Assembly (NCBI GenBank): GCA_023954715.1
Contig: JAGSHD010000013.1
Coordinates: 80,936-144,935 of the forward strand
Direction: 5' to 3'
Source of the DNA: Candidatus Cloacimonadota bacterium
Lineage (GTDB): Bacteria; Muiribacteriota; UBA6191
Length of the DNA: 64,000 nt
Under the pieces are notes generated by a model. It was not told where the DNA came from and did no database searches. It worked only from the letters and a program-made list of their open reading frames with translations. Every line of letters begins with the position of its first letter. Within the stretch, counting starts at the first letter, position 1. Position numbers and translations under genes: made by a program. Positions 37,627-46,872 of this stretch are shown here, in pieces.

Positions 37627-39462
37627 ATGTTAAAAAAATCTTTAAAAAGAAGTTTTATTCTATTTGCCGTGTGTGGAGCATTAGTACAAAATTCTGTATT
37701 TGCTGATGGCGATGATGATAAAAGTACAACGGCACCACTTCTTGGCCCAGTAGCTCCTGATACCAGTCCTGATATTGATATCACCAAAGGACCTGATTGG
37801 CTTTTTAATAACAATAGTAATGATAGCACTAGTACTTGGTTAACTGATCAAGATGGACGTTATGTTTATGTAGACGGAAAACCCGTCTTAAATAATGGTC
37901 GATTTGAAGTAACTCCAATTGGTGGAGGACAATATACTATCACAGATAATGAAAAGCAAATGAGCTTAATCCCTAGTAGAATAAGTTCAAAAGCAGAAAC
38001 TCCACCGCTGGTACTTTTGCCTTACAGTGGAGATGATACCTCTTCAAATGATTTTTTTAATACTAGCTCAACTGGTACAGGTACTAGCAGTTTTGACTTT
38101 GGATCACAAGATCCAGAGACTACTTCTCCTTTGGATCGACAAAAATGTAGTGAAGCTGGATCTACTGGAGGATCTGTGCCAGTAGGTAGTGCAGGCTCTG
38201 CAGGATGTGTTCAGAGTTTTATAGAGGCTAGTGAAGACGCAGGTCGGACAACTAACGCTATGGCTGGCTGCTCAGATCCTAACTTTATTGGGCCTCCTTC
38301 TCCTCAATGTGTAGAATCACAAAATGCTTTAGTTCCTGATATTGAAGAAAGCTCTGTAACTGACTCTATATCGTCATTTACGGAAGATGACGAGTCAGAT
38401 GATACAGATGTAGATACTACTGATAGTGATAAAAGTAATAGTGATTCAGAAGATGATAAGGAAGATACTCCAGTTCCATTGGAAGAAGTTGAAGTTGAGT
38501 CAACAAAATCAATTCAAGAGCAATTAGCTGAAATGGATCCAGCTGAAAGAAAAGCATTTTTGGCGGCAAATCCAGAAGTTGCCTCTATGCTAAAAGCAGA
38601 AAAGGATGGAGAAGAATCTGATAATGAGTCAGATGATGAAAATAATGATGATAAGTCCGATGCGGATGACACGAACAGTGATGACGGGATATCTGATTCT
38701 ACTTTAGAGATTACTTCAAGTTCTGATTCGACAGAGAATAGTGATGATTCAGAAAACAGTAATAAATCGACCGATGATGAGTCAAATGATGACGAATCAG
38801 ATGAAGATGACTCCGAAGAGGATGAAAATGAAGACTCAGACGATTCGGATAAAGGGGACTTTTTTGATGGTGACTTTGATCCAGAAGAATCGGATGAAGA
38901 TGATGCAGATGAATTTGAAAATACCTCACGTCAGGATAATGATGTAGATGATATATTTGGTGACCCAAATGAGATTGATTTTGATAGTGATGACACAACT
39001 GGTTTACCAAACCCTGAGACAGCACTTGAAGTCACAAATTTAGAGCAAAGTGCGAAAAAACCAAAAACAGGTGTGAGTGCAGTGGACGAAGATACTGGAG
39101 AAGTTCTTGAAGAAGAAGAGATAGAGCTTAGCAGTGCTTTGGCTGATGCACAAAGTCAGATTGATGCAGAAGAGTTTGTAGAAACAGGCTCCATTACTAA
39201 GATCAAGAAAAATGGTCAAGAAATGGGTACATCTATATCTAATAAAGAAGATTCTAACAAGGATACTTTAGTAAATGAAACAAATATGAGTGTGTCTGAG
39301 ATAATGGAAAGGTATGAGCATATTTATCAAGATGAGGCTGTCTTAAGAAATAAGATCAATCGATGTAAGCAGCTGAAGTCAGTTCAAAAGAAGAAAGTCA
39401 GTATTGCTGAATGTATCCGAGAAGATATAGATGCTTTTGGTGGACTATTAATTCAAGAGTAG
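37627..39462 (+). CDS. Secreted acidic Asp/Ser/Glu-rich protein
   Basis: A 611-residue protein with a clear signal peptide (MLKKSLKRSFILFAVCGALVQNSVFA). The N-terminal 210 residues are Ser, Thr, Gly and Pro rich with a few Cys (KCSEAG, GCVQSF, AGCSDPN, QCVES). Residues about 235-460 are an Asp/Ser/Glu repeat-like tract of very high negative charge, interrupted by a helical piece (QEQLAEMDPAERKAFLAANPEVA). The end is mixed (IMERYEHIYQDEAVLRNKINRCKQLK) with two Cys. The tract may bind calcium or keep the protein extended. No family is recognised. A terminator follows 50 bases on. Confidence 0.65.
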   Translation: MLKKSLKRSFILFAVCGALVQNSVFADGDDDKSTTAPLLGPVAPDTSPDIDITKGPDWLFNNNSNDSTSTWLTDQDGRYVYVDGKPVLNNGRFEVTPIGGGQYTITDNEKQMSLIPSRISSKAETPPLVLLPYSGDDTSSNDFFNTSSTGTGTSSFDFGSQDPETTSPLDRQKCSEAGSTGGSVPVGSAGSAGCVQSFIEASEDAGRTTNAMAGCSDPNFIGPPSPQCVESQNALVPDIEESSVTDSISSFTEDDESDDTDVDTTDSDKSNSDSEDDKEDTPVPLEEVEVESTKSIQEQLAEMDPAERKAFLAANPEVASMLKAEKDGEESDNESDDENNDDKSDADDTNSDDGISDSTLEITSSSDSTENSDDSENSNKSTDDESNDDESDEDDSEEDENEDSDDSDKGDFFDGDFDPEESDEDDADEFENTSRQDNDVDDIFGDPNEIDFDSDDTTGLPNPETALEVTNLEQSAKKPKTGVSAVDEDTGEVLEEEEIELSSALADAQSQIDAEEFVETGSITKIKKNGQEMGTSISNKEDSNKDTLVNETNMSVSEIMERYEHIYQDEAVLRNKINRCKQLKSVQKKKVSIAECIREDIDAFGGLLIQE

Positions 39463-39512
39463 TACAAAGATTTACAGACAAAAATACTAAAAAATAATAT
39501 AGTTATGTATGG

Positions 39513-39544
39513 ATAGCTTTAAGTGTATGCTTAAAGCTATTTTT
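39513..39544 (+). terminator. Rho-independent terminator
   Basis: A perfect 11-bp stem (ATAGCTTTAAG / CTTAAAGCTAT) with a TGTATG loop is followed by TTTT. It closes the unit that ends with the acidic 611-residue protein. Confidence 0.85.
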
Positions 39545-39581
39545 ACATACTACTAGATATTTAATTATATTGTCATATATC

Positions 39582-39610
39582 TTGGCATTAAATATTTTAC
39601 TTAGTATAAT
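39582..39610 (+). promoter_or_regulatory. Sigma70-type promoter of the 725-residue secreted protein
   Basis: TTGGCA (39582-39587), exactly 17 bases, then a perfect TATAAT (39605-39610). It sits between a terminator and the gene start, leaving a leader of about 38 bases with GGAG before the ATG. Confidence 0.75.
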
Positions 39611-39654
39611 ATTTATATAGACTTGACAAAAAAATCAAAAGTTGGAGAAGCTTT

Positions 39655-41832
39655 ATGAAAAATATATTCATGATTTTAGCATTGTTTTTAGGGGTGTCGA
39701 TTTGTTTTCATCAATCAACTTATGCTGAAGAAGGTGTAGATACATCTACAGAAGTGATTGAAACAGAAGACTTAAATTCTAATGATGAGGGCTTGGATGA
39801 AAGTTCTGACTCTGGTGAGGTAAATGGAGCGGCTTCATCTAGTGAGGTGTCTGCAGAAGAGCAAAAAGAAACGGCCATCAAAGAATGTAACAATATGTTT
39901 GAAAATGAGGGTCTGACTGGTAATAGTGTTTGTAAAAATGTTCAAACTACCGCTGAAAGCCAGATGATCATCCAGTTTTATACTCATTGTAAAGCAACTA
40001 ATGGTGGTCCGGGAGATGCGTGTAGAGAAAACACTGGTTATGGTTTAAAGCTAAACGAAGATATTACCAAAGGTGCACTAGAGTCAAAAGTTTTCAGTGA
40101 TGATATTGCGTTCTCAAGTGCAACAGGTGAGCCGATCGATATTATGTCCTATCATGCTGATGTATTTTGTTCTACAGTTGGTGCAGCAAGATGTTTGGAG
40201 TTACATTCTCACTATATATTAAAGTTAATGCAAGGTGATCAAGCGGGAGCGACTGCTCTTTATAATGGGCAAGAAACTACCGAGCAAAAATATATTAAAA
40301 GACAGTTAGATAGTGCCAAGGAGCAAGAGTTCTTTTTTGAAGGTAAAAGTGGCAGAACAATCAACTTTTCTAAAGTTTGTAATGATGGTGGCAATGTAAA
40401 ACAAGTTTTAAATAACAACTTTTATATAGGTGAAGACTCTACGAGTTTACATAATTCAATTGATGTGGGTTCAAACTTTATTTATGCCTGTGCTGCTAAT
40501 CCTTCTTCGTGTGATAGTTCAAAAGGTGGGAGTGCTTCTAACTACTCTGATATATATTCTAGTAATTTAATGGCAGACGGCTGTAATGATAAGTTTCTAG
40601 ACACAGAAGGTGATAACTATTTGATGTCTGATCAAGCAATGAATGATATTGGTTTTATCAACGCTATGAATGATGCTGACTCCATAGAAACAATGAAAGA
40701 AGCGCTAGAAGGACTAGGAGATCTTACTGAGGCTCAAAAAAAATATGTCTTTGAAAAGCGAATGAAGTTAATGGCAAAAACAAGCATCCTAAAGCAAAGT
40801 ACAGATATAACAGAAGGCTCACTTTGCCAAGAAGCCGCTCAGATAGGGTCATTACCTATGAGTAAGGGTGGAGAAGTGTCAGATTATTGTAAAGAAGTTT
40901 ACTTTTTAGAATATCAAAAACAACATGAAGATGAGTTAGACAAGATGTCGCAAGATGCTGGAACTCAATTGGATGAAGATAGTTTATTGGACAAGATGGC
41001 TGAAAAGCGTGAAGAAGAAAACGAAGCAATTGAAGATAAAGAGTCATTAGATGCTTTAGCAACTCATCAAGCGTATCAAGAAATTGCAGTTTATGAGATT
41101 AGAAACAACCCAGAGTTAATTGCAAACTCAGCACTAGCAGGGCCAGATGGGCCCATTAAAATGGAGTCTGGTGTACTCAGTGTTTTAGAGTTTAGTGAAG
41201 AAAAGTACGGACCTTCAGAAAATCGTAAAGTGGACCTGGAAAATGGTATCGACATAGAAGTTAAAGACGGAAACTATTTGGCTGATGTACCTCAAGTTGG
41301 TGGACCAGATAGTGCAGGATTTAGTGCATTTGGCTTTGGTGGAGATAAAGGCTCAAATGGAAGTAGTTTTGGTGGAAGTAATGGAGCAGGGAGCAATGGT
41401 TCGTCTAATCCATCGGATTATGGTGGGGCAGTTACTATGAACACTTCATTGGCAGATCATGCCGATTTTAGTTTTGTACCAAGAACAGACAATTCATCTA
41501 ATGTTTACTCGTACCAAGAAGACTTGTTAATGAGAATGGATGATTATATTGCTAAAACTCCACAAGATAAAGCACAAACTAATACAAAAGAAAGTGGCGA
41601 AGGTTCATTTGATGATTATTTCAATGAGCTGTCTATAGACTTTGGTGTAGATCCTAAAAAGTTTGTTGGTTGGCAACGTATGGAGAATATCGACTTAGAG
41701 GCGAGCAAAGATTGTACTCAAAGTCCTTTAACATCAGGAACAGAGTCAGTGAATGATGATGCATCTGATGAGAATGTTGATATTTGTGAAGATGCGTTAA
41801 CTAAATTACCAGAAATCAAGTTTGACGAATAA
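39655..41832 (+). CDS. Large secreted protein, cysteine-containing, unknown family
   Basis: 725 residues with a signal peptide (MKNIFMILALFLGVSICFHQSTYA) and a GGAG ribosome site. An acidic Ser/Glu stretch (residues 25-70) precedes a long helical, Cys-containing domain (CNNMF, VCKNV, HCKATNGGPGDAC, FCSTVGAARCLELHSHY, ACAANPSSCDSS, DGCND). A Gly/Ser-rich linker follows at residues about 555-600 (FGFGGDKGSNGSSFGGS), then a C-terminal domain with FVGWQRMENIDL and two Cys. It has its own promoter and terminator. I recognise no family. Its neighbours suggest that it is exported or displayed by the pilus-like apparatus. Confidence 0.65.
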   Translation: MKNIFMILALFLGVSICFHQSTYAEEGVDTSTEVIETEDLNSNDEGLDESSDSGEVNGAASSSEVSAEEQKETAIKECNNMFENEGLTGNSVCKNVQTTAESQMIIQFYTHCKATNGGPGDACRENTGYGLKLNEDITKGALESKVFSDDIAFSSATGEPIDIMSYHADVFCSTVGAARCLELHSHYILKLMQGDQAGATALYNGQETTEQKYIKRQLDSAKEQEFFFEGKSGRTINFSKVCNDGGNVKQVLNNNFYIGEDSTSLHNSIDVGSNFIYACAANPSSCDSSKGGSASNYSDIYSSNLMADGCNDKFLDTEGDNYLMSDQAMNDIGFINAMNDADSIETMKEALEGLGDLTEAQKKYVFEKRMKLMAKTSILKQSTDITEGSLCQEAAQIGSLPMSKGGEVSDYCKEVYFLEYQKQHEDELDKMSQDAGTQLDEDSLLDKMAEKREEENEAIEDKESLDALATHQAYQEIAVYEIRNNPELIANSALAGPDGPIKMESGVLSVLEFSEEKYGPSENRKVDLENGIDIEVKDGNYLADVPQVGGPDSAGFSAFGFGGDKGSNGSSFGGSNGAGSNGSSNPSDYGGAVTMNTSLADHADFSFVPRTDNSSNVYSYQEDLLMRMDDYIAKTPQDKAQTNTKESGEGSFDDYFNELSIDFGVDPKKFVGWQRMENIDLEASKDCTQSPLTSGTESVNDDASDENVDICEDALTKLPEIKFDE

Positions 41833-41896
41833 GCCAGAAGTCAAACCTTCAAATCAGTATATAAATACAACTTAATAAATTTTAGGTTTAAGTATC

Positions 41897-41931
41897 AAAG
41901 CAATTATTTTTAAAAGAAATAATTGCTTTTT
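41897..41931 (+). terminator. Rho-independent terminator
   Basis: A perfect 13-bp stem AAAGCAATTATTT / AAATAATTGCTTT with a 7-base loop ends in T5. Confidence 0.85.
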
Positions 41932-41934
41932 GCA

Positions 41935-41962
41935 TTGCATGTGTAAAAAAACGCTCTATACT
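41935..41962 (+). promoter_or_regulatory. Probable promoter of the LytM-like gene
   Basis: TTGCAT (41935-41940), 16 bases, TATACT (41957-41962). Just after the terminator above and 55 bases before the ATG at 42017. Confidence 0.55.
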
Positions 41963-42016
41963 GTAAGCGGACTACACAGTAAACATAGATTAAAACTGTA
42001 GAGTAAGGTGAACTAT

Positions 42017-43291
42017 ATGACTCGAATATTGCTTTTATTTTTATTGATGAACAATCAATTTTTACATACATCCGAAGATTTATTTAAAGATATTTTGTTA
42101 AAAGAAAATGGATCTTACCAAGCAGAAAGTAGAAGCCCTATACAAACTGATATCTCCGTAGAAGAAAAGGTCTTTGAATCCCAATTGTATTTTAGTATTG
42201 CTGAAAAAGCAGAAGAGCGATTAAAAAAGGTAAGCCAAAAAATTGAGTTAATGGATCAGGCAATTACTCTGCCTATAGCAATTGCACAAAAATATCAAAA
42301 AAAACAAAAAGAGTTGATTGTATATAAGAGTGAACTAGCCCATCGCGTGATTAAAGGATATTTAAATTCCAAAAGACCGGAAAGCAAAGTAAAAACTCCT
42401 AAAGATTATACAATCAATCAGGCTTTAAAAGTCTCTCAGAAGCTCGATGGAGATGAGTTAGTTGAATTTGTAGGTAACTGGGAAGCATCCTATACTTCTG
42501 TTGACGCTAAGCGCAAATTTGCACCGTATCTGGTTATGGTAGATATGTATGGCGTTGATCATCACTTAAGTAAAAAAGCGAGTTTATCTTTAAAAAAGCA
42601 AAGAGAAGAAATCTATCAGTTTCGCACATCAAATTATAAAGCTCCACGAGAAGAAGAAGTAGAGTATATCCACGATGTTATAAAAGTCCATAAAGGGGTA
42701 ATGAGTTATCCCGTACAACGAAGTTTAGAGCGTGTAAAAAAAACTGAAAATCTCTTAAAGTCAAACGAGTTAAAAGCTAAGCAAATATCTGTGCTTAGAG
42801 ATCGACTTTATCGAGAGAAAGAGGCCTTAATTAGCTTTTTATCTAGAGATGGTTTAGAGATTTTTCCGAGTCATGCTAAAAATAAATCTAGTTTTGAAGA
42901 CCGCTTTAAAGAATGGTTCGAAAAACAGCGAAATAAGAAAAAGGTTCAGAAGCTAGCATGGCCGTTAAAAGATGAAGGTGTGATTCTTACTAAGTTTACT
43001 GCTAAAACTCCATATTTAACTCTAAGACCTGAAGGACACTTACATGTGTTAAGCCCAATCAATGGACAAGTGCTTCGAGCTACCCCCACAGAAATAAACT
43101 TAAGCTCCAAACATTTTGAGGTGACTTTAATGGGTAAGTTTGATTTGTTGACCAAGACTTCAGATCAAGTGAAGTCTGGAGATAACTTAGCTATTATAGA
43201 GGATAAACAAGCACTTCAAGTTCATCTAAAAGTAGCAGTTCCTGGTCTCAAAACAAACTACAAAACAACTGACTTTTTATCACATTTTTAA
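42017..43291 (+). CDS. Secreted coiled-coil protein with degenerate LytM/M23-like domain
   Basis: Start at the ATG at 42017: AAGGTG lies six bases upstream and the signal peptide (MTRILLLFLLMNNQFLHT) begins there. The 424 residues hold a helical region (about 30-300), then a C-terminal beta domain from AWPLKDEGVILTKFTAKTPYL through PEGHLHVLSPINGQVLRA and QVKSGDNLAIIEDKQALQVHLKVAVPG. This order (WP-x-x-x-G, then AP-x-G-V/A, then V-x-x-G-x-x-I-x) matches the M23 (EnvC/NlpD-type) peptidase fold, but the zinc ligands HxxxD and HxH are absent. A non-catalytic divisome-amidase regulator like EnvC is a possible analogue. Its own promoter and a start 180 bp after a terminator make it a separate unit. 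Confidence 0.6.
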   Translation: MTRILLLFLLMNNQFLHTSEDLFKDILLKENGSYQAESRSPIQTDISVEEKVFESQLYFSIAEKAEERLKKVSQKIELMDQAITLPIAIAQKYQKKQKELIVYKSELAHRVIKGYLNSKRPESKVKTPKDYTINQALKVSQKLDGDELVEFVGNWEASYTSVDAKRKFAPYLVMVDMYGVDHHLSKKASLSLKKQREEIYQFRTSNYKAPREEEVEYIHDVIKVHKGVMSYPVQRSLERVKKTENLLKSNELKAKQISVLRDRLYREKEALISFLSRDGLEIFPSHAKNKSSFEDRFKEWFEKQRNKKKVQKLAWPLKDEGVILTKFTAKTPYLTLRPEGHLHVLSPINGQVLRATPTEINLSSKHFEVTLMGKFDLLTKTSDQVKSGDNLAIIEDKQALQVHLKVAVPGLKTNYKTTDFLSHF

Positions 43292-43491
43292 ATTTTTGAA
43301 AGCATATAAAAATTAAGTTTTTGGATTGTCTTTATTTAGTCTCAGTATGTGAGTTGAATCACTAAGCCATCGGTAGACAAACTCCGAAATTATAAAGATA
43401 AGCTCTCCTTCAAAAATAGGGTGGAGAGTCTGTATAAATGTAAGACTTTGTTGGGAATAGAAAAAATCCAAGCTTAAACCTAGGATAACTT

Positions 43492-43920
43492 ATGAAAAAT
43501 GGGATAAAACATATTTTCTTTTTATGTAGTTTCTTTGTGTTATTTGTGGGAATTGAGTATTGTGACTACTTTCCTCATGAAGATCGCTGGATGATCAGTG
43601 TTTTAGAAAGTAAAGCCTTACTTTGGAAAGAAAAAGACTTTCAAACTAAGTTTTCATTTACAAGAGAGAAAAAAGTAAAAGTACAATTGATATTCAGTAG
43701 CTCTTACTATGATTACGATAGAAAGTGGAGATCAAGGGTGATTCAAAAAATGAATCTTCTGTATCCAAAGATTGTACATCAAGTACTTAAGTTTGGCTCA
43801 CAAGACTTGTTGAGTGTTTTTGAGCCCAAATTAGATATTGAATGGGATATTTACTTATCAAGTAGTTTATACGGAGAATATAAACAAGGTAAACTACGAT
43901 GGAAAAAAGGAATTTACTAG
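43492..43920 (+). CDS. Membrane-anchored orphan protein, 142 residues
   Basis: One N-terminal hydrophobic helix (IFFLCSFFVLFVGIEYC, residues 8-25) serves as signal anchor; the remainder is basic, Trp and Tyr rich (DYDRKWRSRVIQKMNLLYPKI, EWDIYLSSSLYGEY). I recognise no family. The ribosome site AGGATAAC precedes the ATG. The stop lies two bases before the zinc-finger-like gene, which in turn abuts the protease fusion, so the three form an operon. The 200 bases upstream hold one weak CTCTCC/GGAGAG inverted repeat (43403-43428) and no gene. Confidence 0.6.
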   Translation: MKNGIKHIFFLCSFFVLFVGIEYCDYFPHEDRWMISVLESKALLWKEKDFQTKFSFTREKKVKVQLIFSSSYYDYDRKWRSRVIQKMNLLYPKIVHQVLKFGSQDLLSVFEPKLDIEWDIYLSSSLYGEYKQGKLRWKKGIY

Positions 43921-43922
43921 AA

Positions 43923-44102
43923 ATGACGAACAAAAAGCTATGTGATATATGTGAATGTTTAGTAGATGAGGAGCTATATGACTATCATCGATCCACCGAA
44001 GCCCATATTCTTTATAAAATTCAAGAGAGATACCCAATTTGGGTGAACTCCAAAGAAAAAGTAATTTGGTTTTACCGAAATTTTTTACTAAAGGACCAAT
44101 AA
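43923..44102 (+). CDS. Zinc-finger-like microprotein
   Basis: I chose the ATG at 43923, after the previous stop, rather than the upstream frame. The 59-residue product has CDICECLVDEELYDYHRSTEAH near its start: a C-x2-C followed by an H-x5-H spacing, as in U1/matrin-like C2H2 fingers, then a basic helical tail. It ends one base before the ATG of the S8 fusion, with AAGGA ahead. Such small zinc fingers bind RNA or protein. Its partner may be the fusion protein downstream, which is an inference from spacing. Confidence 0.6.
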   Translation: MTNKKLCDICECLVDEELYDYHRSTEAHILYKIQERYPIWVNSKEKVIWFYRNFLLKDQ

Positions 44103-44103
44103 G

Positions 44104-46863
44104 ATGAAGGGCTTTTTTGATAATTTAATTACAGAAAGAAAACTAAGAGAAGAGATTCACTATACTTTGGCAGAAGACTCTCATTTAGATAATGAAGAAA
44201 ATCTATTTATAGAATTATTGTACTCTACAGTTTTATCTTGGGATAAGTTGCTGAACTTATCTTGCGAGAGAGCAACAGAGTTTTTAGAAATGAAGTCTGC
44301 ATCTGATCTACCTCATTTGTCACATTTAACCAATGCGAGGCTAGTTAAATTTTTGAAGAAGGCAAAAGGTAAGTTTTTGTTTTCTTCTAATTTTCGTAGT
44401 AAAAGCTCTAAAGAGATTCATAGATTGATCAGAGAAAACGCCGAGCAAGATTTTATTGATGAACTTAAAAATACTCGAGTTATACAATCTACTTCTGAAT
44501 ATGAAATACTACCCACACCACTTCGTTTAGACGTAGACCCTAGTTATACGGGGCGAGGGGTTACGATTGCCTTTTTAGACGGTGGTTTCTATCCTCATCC
44601 AGATTTAATGAAACCAAGTCGTCGAGTAGTGGCATATAAAGATTTAGGTGATCCAGATCGACCTAAGTCTGACTTTGAAAAGCCAGATCATCGTAGTTGG
44701 CACGGTATGCAAACATCGGTTAGTGCTGTTGGAAATGGTTTTTTATCTCAAGGACTATATAAAGGGATAGCTTATGAGTCCAATGTAGCTTTATTGAAAG
44801 TTGCAGGGTCACAAGGGTTTTCAACCGAGTCTATAGTGGCAGGAATCGAGTGGTGTATTCGTAAAAGAAAACGATATAATATCCGAGTTTTAAATATTTC
44901 ATTAGGTGTCAATGGCTCTGGGTCTTTTCGAGAGTCTGTGATAAACCATGCTGCTGAAGAAGCAGTTCAATCGGGTATCAATGTAGTTGTAGCCGCTGGT
45001 AATGACTCATGGGCAGAAGTAACCCCTCCCGGTAACTCTCCTAGTGTAATTACTGTAGGAGGATTAGATGATCGAAACTCCTTAAACTCTGATGACTTTG
45101 GAATGTATCATTCTAGTTTTGGAAAAACCTATGACGGTGTTATGAAACCAGAAATCATCGCTCCTGGAATTTGGGTGGCAGCACCTACTTTGCCAGGAAC
45201 ATTCTTTTATCGGGAAGCGGAATTTGTTTGGAAATTGTCTCAAGCCAAAAGCTTGTTTCATTTAAAGCAGCTTTTAGAAGAATTTGAAGGAGAGCTAGAG
45301 TATTTAGACGATCTAAAAAGAATGTCATACAAAGATTGTATGGGGTTTATTTCTCAAAAAATAAAAGAGTTCAAATTAATCTCACCTCATTATCAACATG
45401 TGGATGGGACTTCTTTTGCAGCTCCAATTGTTTGCTCGATTATTGCACAAATGTTAGAAGCTAATCCAAAATTATCTCCAAAAAATGTAAAAGACATTTT
45501 AATGCAGAGCGCGAAAAGGCTTGAAAATGTCCCCGTAGAAAAGCAGGGATGTGGAGTTGTACAGGCTCGTGCAGCTGTGGAGCTTGCTGTTCAAAGATCC
45601 GTTTCAACTAGCGTAGAGTATCCAGAGATTACTGAAAACCAAGTGAAATTATTGTTTACTAAAAAACATGCAAAAACAGTAGAGGTAGCTGGTAGTTTCA
45701 ATGACTGGAAAACAGGCGATCATTTTTTGAAAAAAAATAAACAGGGAATCTTTGAAGGGCTTATTAATTTACCATCTCAAGGAACTTGGGAATATAAGTT
45801 TTTGGTAGATGGAGAAACATGGATGGATGATTCTTTAAATACGAACAAACATTATGATAGCTATGGTGGCTTTAACTCTGTGGTTCATTTACATGGTACG
45901 AATAAAACAAAAAACCAACTGCTATCACTATCAAAAAGTTTAAATACTATTGAGAGTATCAAAAAACATTCTAATTTACATCGAAAACTGTTAGGAGAAC
46001 TAGATCAAGTTTTATCTTATGAAAACATAGCTAGAAGTCCATTAGTCTTAGAGTTTTACGAAGAGCGAATTGCTAAAATTATTCATCATTTGAAAACTAG
46101 AAAAGTTGAAAATGGTGTGTTTTTATATCAACTGTATAATTGTGGATATATTATTCAAACGCCTACTTTAACAATAGGGATAGATATTGTAAGTGGTAAA
46201 CATGTATGGGATGTGTTTTGGAATACTAAACCTGAGTTGTTTCAAGAGTTAGTATCTATGTTGGATATTGCTTTTGTAAGTCACAGGCTACCGGATCATT
46301 TAGACTTAGATATTGTAAATCAAATGATTGAGCAAGATAAATTGGTGGTAGTTCCTAGTGAAATGGAAAACTTATGTTTGAATGGTGTGATTGGTTTTGA
46401 ACCAGCCGAATCTAGAGATTTATATTCTCTTGGATCACAAAATATGTCACTACAAATCGAAGCACTCCCAGGATTATATCGATTGAGTTCTGCTCAAGAC
46501 ATAGACTTGAGATGTTATAAGATGTCTTTGCATGAAAAGTTTAATATTTTACATTTGTCAGATCATGAGATAAATACACCTCTTCAACCATTAGGCGTAC
46601 ATTCAACAAATAGTTTGGGTGATATTCATGTTTTATTAACACCATTGCCAATTACTGATGATGAAGAAGTGATTCAAAATTGGTTGGATGCAGTGGATCG
46701 AATTGATCCAGATGTATTGATTCCTATTGGTTTGGCAGAGCTAGGACAAAAACGAAAAGAAGATCGTTCTTTGTATGAAAGAGCTTTTAAAATCTTAGAA
46801 CGAACTAACCGAGGCTTTGAAGTATTGGCTTGGGGTGACTCGATCAAGGTGGGGCACCTATAA
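44104..46863 (+). CDS. Subtilase - CBM48-like - metallo-beta-lactamase-like fusion protein
   Basis: 919 residues, no signal peptide, so probably cytoplasmic. N-terminal helical domain (1-145). S8 subtilase at about 145-500 with all three catalytic residues: VTIAFLDGGFYPHPD (D159), SWHGMQTS (H200), VDGTSFAAPI (S437); VVVAAGND and SVITVGGLDD are also typical. Residues about 515-600 are like the AMPK-type glycogen-binding CBM48 (VEVAGSFNDW, YKFLVDGETWMDD, GGFNSVVHL). Residues about 660-919 resemble a UlaG-type metallo-beta-lactamase fold (YNCGYIIQTPTLTIGIDI, AFVSHRLPDHLD with H727, D731 and H732), where one His of the HxHxDH motif is Leu. I know no described protein with this combination. Confidence 0.75.
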   Translation: MKGFFDNLITERKLREEIHYTLAEDSHLDNEENLFIELLYSTVLSWDKLLNLSCERATEFLEMKSASDLPHLSHLTNARLVKFLKKAKGKFLFSSNFRSKSSKEIHRLIRENAEQDFIDELKNTRVIQSTSEYEILPTPLRLDVDPSYTGRGVTIAFLDGGFYPHPDLMKPSRRVVAYKDLGDPDRPKSDFEKPDHRSWHGMQTSVSAVGNGFLSQGLYKGIAYESNVALLKVAGSQGFSTESIVAGIEWCIRKRKRYNIRVLNISLGVNGSGSFRESVINHAAEEAVQSGINVVVAAGNDSWAEVTPPGNSPSVITVGGLDDRNSLNSDDFGMYHSSFGKTYDGVMKPEIIAPGIWVAAPTLPGTFFYREAEFVWKLSQAKSLFHLKQLLEEFEGELEYLDDLKRMSYKDCMGFISQKIKEFKLISPHYQHVDGTSFAAPIVCSIIAQMLEANPKLSPKNVKDILMQSAKRLENVPVEKQGCGVVQARAAVELAVQRSVSTSVEYPEITENQVKLLFTKKHAKTVEVAGSFNDWKTGDHFLKKNKQGIFEGLINLPSQGTWEYKFLVDGETWMDDSLNTNKHYDSYGGFNSVVHLHGTNKTKNQLLSLSKSLNTIESIKKHSNLHRKLLGELDQVLSYENIARSPLVLEFYEERIAKIIHHLKTRKVENGVFLYQLYNCGYIIQTPTLTIGIDIVSGKHVWDVFWNTKPELFQELVSMLDIAFVSHRLPDHLDLDIVNQMIEQDKLVVVPSEMENLCLNGVIGFEPAESRDLYSLGSQNMSLQIEALPGLYRLSSAQDIDLRCYKMSLHEKFNILHLSDHEINTPLQPLGVHSTNSLGDIHVLLTPLPITDDEEVIQNWLDAVDRIDPDVLIPIGLAELGQKRKEDRSLYERAFKILERTNRGFEVLAWGDSIKVGHL

Positions 46864-46872
46864 GGGATAATC

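Noticed and set aside
38711..39025. Long His/Leu-rich minus-strand frame
   Set aside because: An artefact of the Asp/Ser-rich coding repeat on the plus strand, as His and Ser codons appear when GAT-type repeats are read in reverse.
43403..43428. CTCTCC/GGAGAG inverted repeat before the membrane orphan
   Set aside because: Six bp with a 14-base loop and no T-run; listed only as a remark under the gene.
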